Assembly (NCBI GenBank): GCA_015059435.1
Contig: SVAJ01000001.1
Coordinates: 701,213-765,212, forward strand
Direction of reading: 5' to 3'
From: Bacillota bacterium
GTDB lineage: Bacteria > Bacillota_I > Bacilli_A > RF39 > UBA660
DNA length: 64,000 nt
In this document: one piece after another, positions 15,237 through 23,287 of the stretch
How positions within the stretch are numbered: the first letter of the stretch is position 1
Layout of the letters: every line of letters begins with the position of its first letter
Translations under genes and position numbers: made by a program
The notes under the pieces: generated by a model
What the model saw: only the letters and a program-made list of their open reading frames with translations
The model's database searches: none
Told to the model about the DNA's origin: nothing

Positions 15237-16433
15237 ATGAAGCGAGAAGACTTTCCTATGTTAGATGGAAATATAGTATATTTTGATAATGGGGCTACTA
15301 CATTAAAACCTAAATGTGTAGTAGATGACATATCCGATTATTATTTAGAACATACATCTAATATTCATAGAGGAGATTATGATGCTGCTATTAAAACTAA
15401 TAAGTTATATGATGAGACTAGAGAAATAGTTGCTAAGTTTATTAATGCTAACAGTTCTAATGAAGTTGTTTTTACTAGTGGTACGACTCAATCTATTAAT
15501 ATGGTTGTATTTGGTTATATGAAGAAGCATTTAAGAAAAGGTGATGAAATATTACTTACTAAGTCTGAGCATGCTTCTAATGTATTACCTTGGATTAAAT
15601 TAGCAGAAGAGATTGGTGTAGTTATAAAATATATTCCATTAAATGAAGAATATGAATTAACAATTGATAATTTATTGAAAGCAATTACTCCAAATACTAA
15701 AGTTATTTCAATAGCGCATGTTACTAATGTAATAGGTGATGTTAGAGATATAGAAGAGATTGGTAGAATATGTGAAGAGAAAAAAATTTTATTTAATGTA
15801 GATGGAGCACAAAGTGTTCCTCATATGAAAGTTGATTTTAAAAAATGTAATATTGATTTTTTAAGTTTTTCTGCACATAAAATGTTAGGACCTACAGGGG
15901 TAGGAGTATTAGTTGGTAAATATGATTTATTAGAAGATATGGATCCTATTATGTATGGTGGAGGAATGAATCAATTTTTTGAAGAAGATAATAGTTATGA
16001 AGTAAAACATAGTCCTATTAAGTTTGAAGCTGGTACTCCATCTATTGCGGGAGTAATTGGTCTTAGAAGAGCTATTTTATATTTAGAAGAAATCGGTATG
16101 GATAATATTCATAAATATGAAGTTGAATTAAAGAAATATATGGTTAGTGAACTAGAAAAAATTCCTAATATAGTTATGTATAATAAAAACTCTAATAGTG
16201 GAATACTTGCTTTTAATATTAAAGATGTTTTTAGTCAAGATACATCTGTTTATTTAAATCATTATAATATATATGTAAGAGCAGGTAATCATTGTACTAA
16301 GATGTTAAAAGATGAAATAAAGATTAAAAATACTGTTAGAGTTAGTCTATATTTATATAATACAAAAGAAGATATTGATAGATTAGTAGAAGTTTTAAAG
16401 AATAGTAAAGATATATTTAAAATAGTAATTTAG
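15237..16433 (+). CDS. sufS: Cysteine desulfurase SufS
   Basis: 398-residue PLP enzyme (class V aminotransferase fold) that takes sulfur from cysteine for Fe-S assembly. Visible motifs: DNGATTLKP at the start, TSGTTQSIN, NVDGAQSVPH, the PLP lysine in SFSAHKMLGP (K215), and the persulfide cysteine in RAGNHC (about C353). The ATG follows TAGGAGGTG. It lies 11 bases after sufD and 8 bases before sufU, its usual sulfur acceptor. Confidence 0.96.
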   Translation: MKREDFPMLDGNIVYFDNGATTLKPKCVVDDISDYYLEHTSNIHRGDYDAAIKTNKLYDETREIVAKFINANSSNEVVFTSGTTQSINMVVFGYMKKHLRKGDEILLTKSEHASNVLPWIKLAEEIGVVIKYIPLNEEYELTIDNLLKAITPNTKVISIAHVTNVIGDVRDIEEIGRICEEKKILFNVDGAQSVPHMKVDFKKCNIDFLSFSAHKMLGPTGVGVLVGKYDLLEDMDPIMYGGGMNQFFEEDNSYEVKHSPIKFEAGTPSIAGVIGLRRAILYLEEIGMDNIHKYEVELKKYMVSELEKIPNIVMYNKNSNSGILAFNIKDVFSQDTSVYLNHYNIYVRAGNHCTKMLKDEIKIKNTVRVSLYLYNTKEDIDRLVEVLKNSKDIFKIVI

Positions 16434-16441
16434 GTGATAGA

Positions 16442-16867
16442 ATGGATAATAATTTAAGAAGAGAAATTATACTTGATAATTATCAACATCCTATGAATAA
16501 GAAATTAGTAGATGATGATAGTTATTTAAGTACTAATTATAATAGTGAAAGTTGTATTGATAATTTAACTATACAGATGAAAATAGAAGATAATATTATT
16601 AAAGATATTGTGTTTGATGGAGAAGCTTGTGCTATTAGTACTTCAGCTACATCTATATTTATTAGAAGTTTAATTGGTAAGAGTGTAGAAGAAGCTAAAA
16701 AAATTATTATTAATTATAATAATATGTTACAAGAGAAAGAGTATGATCAAGATTTACTTGGAGAATTAGAAGTTTATAGTGAGATAAGTAAACAACCAAA
16801 TAGAATTACTTGTGCACTTCTTCCTAGTACTTGTATTACTAGAATGTTAGAACAGTTAGAAAAATAA
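16442..16867 (+). CDS. sufU: SufU sulfur-transfer protein
   Basis: 141 residues, IscU/SufU fold. In B. subtilis SufU is a zinc protein that receives persulfide sulfur from SufS. The ligand pattern is present: Cys-x-Asp in SCIDN (family NPTCGD; Gly replaced by Ile but Cys and Asp kept), Cys in GEACAIS and Cys in ITCALLP. It follows sufS by 8 bases with AGGTGAT before the ATG. Confidence 0.92.
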   Translation: MDNNLRREIILDNYQHPMNKKLVDDDSYLSTNYNSESCIDNLTIQMKIEDNIIKDIVFDGEACAISTSATSIFIRSLIGKSVEEAKKIIINYNNMLQEKEYDQDLLGELEVYSEISKQPNRITCALLPSTCITRMLEQLEK

Positions 16868-16888
16868 AATTAGAATCGTGGTGATTAG

Positions 16889-18202
16889 ATGGAAATAGTA
16901 GGTATTGATAAAGAGAAAGTAGAAAAGATTTCTAGTTTAAAAAATGAAGAAGGTTGGATTAGAGATTTTAGACTTGAAAGTTATAAGAATTTTGTTGATA
17001 TTGATATGCCTAAATTTGGTCCTAAGATTGATTTAGATTTTAATAAAATTATTTATTATAAAAGAGACGATAAAGATTTAAAAATAGAAAGTGACTGGAA
17101 TAATGTATTGAAACCAGTTGTTGATGAATTAGATGAACTTGGGGTAATAGAAAGTGAACAACATCTTGGTGGTATGGGTGTTCAATATGAGAGTGAAGTA
17201 ATATATCATAAGATGTTAGAGGAATTAGAAAAGAAAAAAGTAATTTTTACTTCTATTGAAGATGCTATGAAAAAGTATCCTGATTTAGTAAAAAAATATT
17301 TTGGAAAAATAGTAAGTAATAATGAAAATAAATTTTCTGCTTTAAATGGAGCAGTATTTTCAGGAGGTAGTTTTATTTATATACCGCCTAATACAACATT
17401 AGATAGACCACTTCAAAGTTATTTTAGAATTAATAGTCGTAATATGGGACAATTTGAAAGAACATTAATAATAGTTGATGATAATTCAGATCTTCACTAT
17501 GTAGAAGGATGTACAGCTCCTACTTATAGTGAATCGGCTTTACATGCAGCAGTTGTGGAAATATATGTAGGGAAGAATAGTACTTGTCGTTATTCTACTG
17601 TTCAAAACTGGGCTACTAATGTTTATAATTTAGTTACTAAAAGGGCACTTGTTGATGAGGGTGGAAAAATGGAATGGATAGACGGTAATATTGGAAGTCG
17701 TGTTACTATGAAATATCCATGTTGTGTATTAAAAGGTGATAATTCTACTGGTACATGTATTACTATTTCTGTTGCTACAAATAATCAAGAGCAAGATAGT
17801 GGAGCTAGAATGATTCATTTAGGAAAAAATACTAAGAGTAATATAATTTCTAAGAGTATTGCGAGTAGTGGTGGTAATGCTACTTATAGAGGTACTGTTA
17901 AGATAAAAGAAAATGCAGAAAATAGTAGTTCACTTGTTCAATGTGATACTTTAATACTTGATGATAAATCAAAGAGTGATACTATTCCCGTTAACTCATG
18001 TTTTAATTTAAGTAGTAATATAGAACATGAAGCAACTGTTTCTAAAATAAGTGAAGATAATTTATTTTATATGATGAGTCGTGGTATATCTCGTGAAAGA
18101 GCAACTGAATTAATAGTTTTAGGGTTCTTAGAAAAATTTAGAGAAGAGTTACCAATGGAATATGCAGTTGAGTTAAATCAATTAATAAAAAGAAATTTGT
18201 AG
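16889..18202 (+). CDS. sufB: Fe-S cluster scaffold SufB
   Basis: 437 residues, close to the usual 465. It is the beta-helix scaffold on which the cluster is built. Conserved stretches include GGSFIYIPP, YVEGCTAP, STVQNWATNVYNL, GNIGSRVTMKYP, NIEHEATVSKISEDNLFY and MMSRGISRERA. The ATG is preceded by GTGGTGAT. It is the last gene of the suf operon and is followed by a hairpin terminator. Confidence 0.96.
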   Translation: MEIVGIDKEKVEKISSLKNEEGWIRDFRLESYKNFVDIDMPKFGPKIDLDFNKIIYYKRDDKDLKIESDWNNVLKPVVDELDELGVIESEQHLGGMGVQYESEVIYHKMLEELEKKKVIFTSIEDAMKKYPDLVKKYFGKIVSNNENKFSALNGAVFSGGSFIYIPPNTTLDRPLQSYFRINSRNMGQFERTLIIVDDNSDLHYVEGCTAPTYSESALHAAVVEIYVGKNSTCRYSTVQNWATNVYNLVTKRALVDEGGKMEWIDGNIGSRVTMKYPCCVLKGDNSTGTCITISVATNNQEQDSGARMIHLGKNTKSNIISKSIASSGGNATYRGTVKIKENAENSSSLVQCDTLILDDKSKSDTIPVNSCFNLSSNIEHEATVSKISEDNLFYMMSRGISRERATELIVLGFLEKFREELPMEYAVELNQLIKRNL

Positions 18203-18236
18203 TAAACTTGTTTATTTATGAATATATTGTATTCAA

Positions 18237-18271
18237 AAAGAAATTTTCGTTTAGAAGATTTCTTTTTTTTG
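18237..18271 (+). terminator. terminator of the suf operon
   Basis: AAAGAAAT / ATTTCTTT stem with a 13-base loop, then T8. Moderate stability. Confidence 0.6.
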
Positions 18272-18306
18272 TTTTTCTAGTGGTTTCAATTATTAAAATC
18301 TGCGAT

Positions 18307-18335
18307 TTGATTAATTAAAATTTTGTAGGTATTAT
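18307..18335 (+). promoter_or_regulatory. promoter of ssb
   Basis: -35 TTGATT (18307-18312), 17-base spacer, -10 TATTAT (18330-18335), followed by AAAGGAGGTGA before the ATG. Confidence 0.6.
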
Positions 18336-18357
18336 ACTCGTCGAAAGGAGGTGAAAG

Positions 18358-18693
18358 ATGCTAAATCAGGTGGTTTTGGTTGGAAGACTTGCACAAGATT
18401 TGCAACTAAATAAAACAGATAATGGTAAGAAAGTTTCTACATTAACATTGGCAGTCCCAAGAAGTTTTAAAAATATGGAAGGAGAGTATGAAACTGATTT
18501 TATAAGATGTGTACTTTGGGATAGTGTTGCAGAAAATACAAAAGAATATTGTAAGAAAGGAGATGTAGTAGGAGTAAAGGGACGAGTACAGTCTCGTGTA
18601 GTAGAAAAAGATAATAAAAAGGAAACTATATTAGAAATAATAGGTGAAAAAGTTACATTTTTGTCGAGTAAGAAAGAAGAAAAAGCAGATTAA
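18358..18693 (+). CDS. ssb: Short single-stranded DNA-binding protein
   Basis: 111 residues covering one OB-fold: start MLNQVVLVGRLAQDLQL, then FIRCVLWDSVAENTKEYCKKGDVVGVKGRV in pieces typical of SSB. It ends at KKEEKAD, so the flexible linker and acidic DDDIPF-type tip that recruit repair proteins are absent. The length matches B. subtilis SsbB (113 residues, also tailless) rather than the replicative SsbA. It is monocistronic with a strong AAAGGAGGTGA site and is not next to rpsF/rpsR. Confidence 0.9.
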   Translation: MLNQVVLVGRLAQDLQLNKTDNGKKVSTLTLAVPRSFKNMEGEYETDFIRCVLWDSVAENTKEYCKKGDVVGVKGRVQSRVVEKDNKKETILEIIGEKVTFLSSKKEEKAD

Positions 18694-18705
18694 AATCTGC
18701 TTTTA
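18682..18705 (+). terminator. terminator of ssb
   Basis: AGCAGATT / AATCTGCT with loop AA, followed by TTTT. It includes the stop codon. Confidence 0.75.
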
Positions 18706-18722
18706 TATTGTATAAATATTAT

Positions 18723-18750
18723 TGAACAATTATATAGATTGTGATATCAT
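18723..18750 (+). promoter_or_regulatory. promoter of the DUF805 gene
   Basis: -35 TTGAAC (18723-18728), 16-base spacer, -10 TATCAT (18745-18750) with TGA before it. Confidence 0.5.
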
Positions 18751-18773
18751 TTTATTGGAAGGAGTAGTATTTT

Positions 18774-19127
18774 ATGATAGAAGCTTATAAGAAGTTTTTA
18801 AGAAACTACACTAACTTTAGTGGACGTTCTACTAGAAGTGATTATTGGTGGGTAGTTCTTGCAAACTTTTTAATTGGATTTGTTATTGGATTCATTTGTG
18901 GTCTTACTGGTCAAGTACAACTAGCTAAAACTATTACAACAGTATATGAATTAGCTATTATTGTTCCAGCAATCGCTTTAGTTATTAGAAGACTTCATGA
19001 TATCAATAAATCAGGTTGGTATTATTTTATGTTTTTAATACCAATTGTTGGTTGGATTATAGTATTAGTATACTTATGTACACCAAGTGTTAATGAAAAT
19101 AACAACTATGGACCAATTGCAGAATAA
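18774..19127 (+). CDS. DUF805 membrane protein
   Basis: 117 residues starting MIEAYKKFLRNYTNFSGRSTRSDYWW, the DUF805 opening (NFxGRaxRxeyWxF), then about three hydrophobic segments and the RLHDINKSGWYY motif between helices. DUF805 (YhaH-type) is an inner-membrane family of unknown function. The ATG follows TGGAAGGAG. Single gene with its own promoter and terminator. Confidence 0.88.
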   Translation: MIEAYKKFLRNYTNFSGRSTRSDYWWVVLANFLIGFVIGFICGLTGQVQLAKTITTVYELAIIVPAIALVIRRLHDINKSGWYYFMFLIPIVGWIIVLVYLCTPSVNENNNYGPIAE

Positions 19128-19155
19128 TTAGGACAATTCCTAATTATTTTTTTTG
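19126..19155 (+). terminator. terminator of the DUF805 gene
   Basis: AATTAGGA / TCCTAATT with a 4-base loop, then a T tract. It overlaps the stop. Confidence 0.8.
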
Positions 19156-19175
19156 TATAAAAAATAAAATAAACG

Positions 19176-19184
19176 TGTTATAAT
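19176..19184 (+). promoter_or_regulatory. extended -10 promoter of the GNAT-pdp operon
   Basis: TGTTATAAT. The leader TATAAGGTAGGG is close to those of the two thioester-adhesin genes at 21940 and 23288. Confidence 0.5.
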
Positions 19185-19207
19185 CTATATAAGGTAGGGG
19201 ATAGTTA

Positions 19208-19612
19208 GTGGAGATAGTAATTAGAGAGTATAGAGATAGTGATTTAGTATCTTTAAATAAATTGCTTAGTGAAGTATATAACTTAGAAAAGAGTGGTACT
19301 AATTCTAATAATATAGAATTAGTAGCGGTTATAGATCAAGAAGTAGTTGGTTATTTAACTATAAATAAGTTATATGATAGTGTTAGAGATATTAATTATG
19401 CTTTTATAAATTATGTATGTGTATTAAAGAAATATAGAAATAAAGGTATTGCTTCTAATATGTTACTTAAAGTATTTGATATATGTAGAGATATGAATAT
19501 TTCTTATATTGAGTTAACTTCTAATAGTAGTAGAGTTGATGCACAGGAATTATATATTAATAGTGGTTTTGTAATTAGGGAAACTAATGTGTTTAGAAAG
19601 GAGTTATTATGA
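19208..19612 (+). CDS. GNAT-family N-acetyltransferase
   Basis: 134 residues with a GTG start 4 bases after AGGGGATA. Acetyl-CoA-binding motif A is visible as YVCVLKKYRNKGIASNML (R-x-x-G-I/x-A), and motif B as AQELYINSGFVIRE. The enzyme transfers an acetyl group to an unknown amine. Its TGA stop overlaps the ATG of the nucleoside phosphorylase (ATGA), so the two are translationally coupled. No evidence shows the substrate. Confidence 0.88.
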   Translation: MEIVIREYRDSDLVSLNKLLSEVYNLEKSGTNSNNIELVAVIDQEVVGYLTINKLYDSVRDINYAFINYVCVLKKYRNKGIASNMLLKVFDICRDMNISYIELTSNSSRVDAQELYINSGFVIRETNVFRKELL

Positions 19613-20841
19613 TACTAGAAATAATTAATAAAAAAAGATTAGGTAAAGAATTAAGTTTTAAGGAATTAGATTACTTTTTTAATGGTTATTTAGATGGTGA
19701 AGTAAAAGATTATCAAATGTCTAGTTTACTTATGGCTATTTGTATTAATGGTATGACTGATGAAGAGATTTATGCACTTACTAAAATATTTATTGATAGT
19801 GGTGATGTACTTGATCTTAGTTTTATGCCAGGTATTAAAGTTGATAAACATTCAACTGGAGGTGTAGGTGATAAAACTACTTTAGTTATTGCGCCTATTG
19901 TAGCTTCTTTAGGAGTGCCTGTTATTAAAATGAGTGGAAGAGGTTTAGGACATACCGGTGGTACTATTGATAAATTAGAAAGTATTCCAGGTTTTAATAT
20001 TGCATTAACTGATGAAGAAGTAATGAAACAGGCACAAGATATTGGTATCGTACTTACTGGACAGACAGCGACACTTGCACCTATGGATAAAAAAATATAT
20101 GCACTAAGAGATGTTACTGGGACAGTTTCTTCTATTCCTTTGATTGCAGCTAGTATTATGAGTAAAAAGATTGCTAGTGGAGCAGATAAAATACTAATAG
20201 ATATCAAAGTAGGAAAAGGGGCTTTATTAAGAACTAAAAAAGATGCTACTAAATTGAGTAGTTTAATGAAAAAAATTGGTAAATTCTATAATAGAGAAGT
20301 ATCTACAATTATTAGTGATATGAATGTTCCTTTAGGTAGAAATATTGGTAATAGTTTGGAAGTTATAGAAGCTGTTGATATACTAAAAGGTAAAATAAAA
20401 AATGGTAATTTATATAGATTATGTATTGAACTTGCTAGTGAAATGGTTAGTATGGCTAAAGGTATTTCAAAGTGGAGCGCTAATGTAGAAGTTTTAGATG
20501 CTATTGAAAATGAGTCTGCATATAATAAGTTTTTAGAATTAGTTGAAGCACAAGGTGGTAATTTAGATGGTGTTGAAGTTAGTTCTAATGTAAAGAGAAT
20601 TAGAGCAAGAAAACGTGGAGTATTAGAGAGCGTTGATGCACTTTCTTTAGCAGAAGTCTCACTTGATTTAGGAGCTGGTCGTAAAGCAAAAGAAGATGAA
20701 ATAGATTATACAGTTGGTATTAAACTTAATAAAGTAGTTGGTGATATTGTAAAAAGAGGAGATATACTTTGTACAATATACTATAATGAAAAAAGTAATA
20801 TTGATATAAATAAAATAAGAGATTCATTTTCAATAGAATAA
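19609..20841 (+). CDS. pdp: Pyrimidine-nucleoside (thymidine) phosphorylase
   Basis: 410 residues, close to the 430 of the family. It reversibly splits uridine or thymidine with phosphate for salvage. The signature DKHSTGGVGDKTTLV is complete, followed by KMSGRGLGHTGGTIDKLESI, the TGQTATLAPMDKKIYALRDVTGTV region, and KVGKGALLRT, where most members read KxGxGAFMK. The C-terminal alpha/beta domain (about 330-410) is present. It is coupled to the GNAT gene upstream. No deoxyribose or cytidine deaminase partner gene is adjacent. The pyrimidine-nucleoside (Pdp) versus thymidine-specific (DeoA) assignment is uncertain. Confidence 0.93.
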   Translation: MILEIINKKRLGKELSFKELDYFFNGYLDGEVKDYQMSSLLMAICINGMTDEEIYALTKIFIDSGDVLDLSFMPGIKVDKHSTGGVGDKTTLVIAPIVASLGVPVIKMSGRGLGHTGGTIDKLESIPGFNIALTDEEVMKQAQDIGIVLTGQTATLAPMDKKIYALRDVTGTVSSIPLIAASIMSKKIASGADKILIDIKVGKGALLRTKKDATKLSSLMKKIGKFYNREVSTIISDMNVPLGRNIGNSLEVIEAVDILKGKIKNGNLYRLCIELASEMVSMAKGISKWSANVEVLDAIENESAYNKFLELVEAQGGNLDGVEVSSNVKRIRARKRGVLESVDALSLAEVSLDLGAGRKAKEDEIDYTVGIKLNKVVGDIVKRGDILCTIYYNEKSNIDINKIRDSFSIE

Positions 20842-20875
20842 ATTTATGATAAAATAAATTTATCGAGGGGATATT

Positions 20876-21850
20876 ATGGAAAATAAAGATTTAAAAAAAT
20901 TATTAAAGTATAGACCACCACTAGCGGTTTCTTTATTAATAATACTAGGATTCTTTTTAATGTTTATATATATATCTAAAGATAGAAGTTCTTATGCTAT
21001 TAGTTATGAAGATAATAATTTTAATGATTCATTTGAAACTAAGGTTGTTACTTTTGGAATATCTTCTGATAAGAATATAAAAGTAAGTAGAGTATATGAT
21101 GATAGTGCTAGACAAGTATTTAGTTTAGATACTAAGGATTATGGTAGTTCTTATGTTAAAGATAAAGAAATAACTGATAAAGGACTTCTTTATATTCTTT
21201 CTAACAGTTATCCTAATATTGATATAAAAGATAAGAATGGTAATAGTTTAAATATTGATTTTCAAACTTGGATAAGTCAAGTAGCTATATGGTCATATTT
21301 AAATGAAAAGGGATTTAAATTAGATAATAATTTATTAGAAGCAATAAAAACTAGTAAGAAATTATATAGTGATGATCAATCTTTAAGTAGTAATAAAACA
21401 ATTTATGATAAATATATTAAGAATATAGTTAATAATGCTTTAAATATAAAATTAGATGAATTAAATATAAATGTATTTACAGATGATGATGTTTATATGA
21501 CTAAAGATAATAAATATTATCAAAGTTCTTTAATTACTGTTAGTTCTAATGATTCAGAAAGATTTAAAGGATATTTAGTTAATTTAGATAATGCTCCTAA
21601 GGGTAGTTTTATAGTCGATGAATCTGGTAAGAAAATTGATTTAAGTAAGCAATTAAGGGTAACTGATAAATTTTATCTTAGAATTCCAAAGAATAAATTA
21701 AGTTCAGATAATAGAGAAGTAAGATTAGATGTCGTAGGAGTATATGATGAAATAGAGGCATATTCTTATAAAAGTGATGGTTATTCTACTATTATTGCTT
21801 CTAGAAAAATTGATAATAAAATCAATAAAAGTTTATATATTAAGTTTTAA
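20876..21850 (+). CDS. Thioester-domain paralogue with Cys replaced by Ser, membrane-anchored
   Basis: 324 residues with an N-terminal transmembrane anchor (about 17-34) and a thioester-type surface domain. It aligns with its two downstream neighbours: RQVFSLDTK here against QQVFCYEKQ and YQYFCLDRK, and QTWISQVAIWSYL against ETWITQNAIWKYQ and RTWLIQNAIWIYL. The reactive Cys is Ser, so the usual Cys-Gln thioester cannot form, while the partner Gln in the (T/S)QxAIW motif is kept. A later DNKYYQSSLITV / LDNAPKG domain is shared with the paralogues. The C-terminal sorting motif is absent. It starts at ATG 20876 after CGAGGGG. It may be an accessory or decoy form. Confidence 0.78.
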   Translation: MENKDLKKLLKYRPPLAVSLLIILGFFLMFIYISKDRSSYAISYEDNNFNDSFETKVVTFGISSDKNIKVSRVYDDSARQVFSLDTKDYGSSYVKDKEITDKGLLYILSNSYPNIDIKDKNGNSLNIDFQTWISQVAIWSYLNEKGFKLDNNLLEAIKTSKKLYSDDQSLSSNKTIYDKYIKNIVNNALNIKLDELNINVFTDDDVYMTKDNKYYQSSLITVSSNDSERFKGYLVNLDNAPKGSFIVDESGKKIDLSKQLRVTDKFYLRIPKNKLSSDNREVRLDVVGVYDEIEAYSYKSDGYSTIIASRKIDNKINKSLYIKF

Positions 21851-21868
21851 ATATATAAACTTTTTTTA
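21842..21868 (+). terminator. weak terminator after the first thioester-type gene
   Basis: AAGTTT / AAACTT inverted repeat with an AT-rich loop, followed by T7. Confidence 0.45.
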
Positions 21869-21904
21869 ATTATTTAAAAAAATAGTTTGAAAAACTTGAA
21901 AATA

Positions 21905-21913
21905 TGTTATAAT
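21905..21913 (+). promoter_or_regulatory. extended -10 promoter of thioester adhesin gene 2
   Basis: TGTTATAAT followed by a leader with TATAAGGTAGGGTGA. The same layout recurs at 23255. Confidence 0.55.
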
Positions 21914-21939
21914 AATTTATATAAGGTAGGGTGAATTTT

Positions 21940-23187
21940 ATGGAAAAAATTTATATGGAAAATAACAATAATAAGAAGCAATCAAGTTTCAGTCAAGTTA
22001 TGAATGCTCAACTTCCACAACATTTAACTGCATTAATGGTGTTAGTAGCATTTGTATCATTTATGGCAATGGGATTTAGTCAAGAATCATATTCAATGAC
22101 ACAAAAAGAATTTGGTGATACTTTTCAGACAGATTATTCAAAATATAGACGTTTGACAGCAACTAACATGGATGCAGATGGTTATGATGGTGTATCTAAA
22201 ATTTATACAGCTCCATATATTATTGCTAAGAATGGTCAACAAGTTTTCTGTTATGAAAAACAAAGCGATGATCCTAATGTTAATGATCGTCATATACCAG
22301 ATGTTGATTTAACTTACACTATAGATAAAACAAAGACTGTAGATGGAGGATTAAAATATATTCTTTCTAAACATGGGTCAAATACATCAGAAGCAAATGA
22401 TTCATATATAGAAACATGGATTACTCAAAATGCTATTTGGAAGTATCAAAAACAAGAAGGTTTTGATAGTTATGATAGTGTATCAGATTATTCTGATGCT
22501 GTATTTAGTTCAATACATGAAATTACAGCATATTTTAGTTGTGCAAACCCTGAAAGTAATTACGAATGTAGTGATGGAGATTCTAAGTCTGTTGATGGTT
22601 TAGGAGAAGTTGTAAATAGATTAGTAGTAGAAGCAATTTCTGCTAGAAAAGCTGGTTCTAGTAGTATAGCTATTACTAAGGCAGCTGGTGAAATGACTGT
22701 TACAGATAATAATTATTATAAAACACAACTTATGACTGTTACAGGACTTACTAAGAATTCAACTTATGCGATTAAATTAACTAATGCTCCTCAAGGAACA
22801 AAAATTTATAAAAATGATGGTAATGAAATTAAAGATTTGAATGCTGTTCCTACTGGAACTAATCAGTTTTATGCATTAATTCCAATTAAGAGTGTAACTG
22901 AAAAAACAGTTAAATTTACAGTTTCAGTTACAGGACTTTCTTCAACAGCATATGTTTATACTCCTGTATATGAGGGAGGTTATGATCCAGAAACAAGTGG
23001 TACATATCAAAAAGTTATAGTTCCATTTGATGAAAATGTTGAAACTGGAATTGATTTAACTTATACTCCAGATACTCCAGATACAGGTATGAGTACTGCA
23101 CAATCAGTTTACTTTATTGGACTTGTAATCTTATTATGTGGAATTGGAATAATTTATGCTAATATTAAGCCAAGAGTAACAGAATAG
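21940..23187 (+). CDS. Sortase-anchored thioester-domain surface protein
   Basis: 415 residues. A signal-type hydrophobic stretch (about 27-47) leads into a thioester domain: Cys in QVFCYEKQ and Gln in TWITQNAIWKYQ. In known Gram-positive thioester adhesins these two residues form an internal thioester that bonds covalently to host ligands. A second beta-rich domain follows (DNNYYKTQLMTV ... TNAPQGT). The end is TPDTG, a hydrophobic helix (about 390-407) and a short KPR tail, a variant LPxTG sorting signal. The sortase gene two places downstream is the likely processing enzyme. The start at ATG 21940 follows AGGGTGAA. Host binding is inferred from the family. Confidence 0.8.
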   Translation: MEKIYMENNNNKKQSSFSQVMNAQLPQHLTALMVLVAFVSFMAMGFSQESYSMTQKEFGDTFQTDYSKYRRLTATNMDADGYDGVSKIYTAPYIIAKNGQQVFCYEKQSDDPNVNDRHIPDVDLTYTIDKTKTVDGGLKYILSKHGSNTSEANDSYIETWITQNAIWKYQKQEGFDSYDSVSDYSDAVFSSIHEITAYFSCANPESNYECSDGDSKSVDGLGEVVNRLVVEAISARKAGSSSIAITKAAGEMTVTDNNYYKTQLMTVTGLTKNSTYAIKLTNAPQGTKIYKNDGNEIKDLNAVPTGTNQFYALIPIKSVTEKTVKFTVSVTGLSSTAYVYTPVYEGGYDPETSGTYQKVIVPFDENVETGIDLTYTPDTPDTGMSTAQSVYFIGLVILLCGIGIIYANIKPRVTE

Positions 23188-23200
23188 TAATAAAATAAAA

Positions 23201-23226
23201 TAGTTGTTAATAACAACTTTTTTTTT
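23201..23226 (+). terminator. terminator of thioester adhesin gene 2
   Basis: AGTTGTT / AACAACT with a 3-base loop, then T8. Confidence 0.85.
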
Positions 23227-23254
23227 GAAAATTTATTTGTATTTATAAAAAGTA

Positions 23255-23263
23255 TGTTATAAT
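23255..23263 (+). promoter_or_regulatory. extended -10 promoter of thioester adhesin gene 3
   Basis: TGTTATAAT followed by a leader ending TATAAGGTAGGGTGAT, nearly identical to the leader of the preceding paralogue. Confidence 0.55.
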
Positions 23264-23287
23264 GTCAGTATAAGGTAGGGTGATATG

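Noticed and set aside
19770..20207. 145-codon minus-strand frame inside the nucleoside phosphorylase gene
   Set aside because: It mirrors the conserved phosphorylase signature region and lacks a ribosome site.
20838..20868. Two copies of ATAAATTTAT between pdp and the next gene as an operator
   Set aside because: The decamer is a simple AT palindrome likely to occur by chance here, and it is not clearly placed relative to a promoter.
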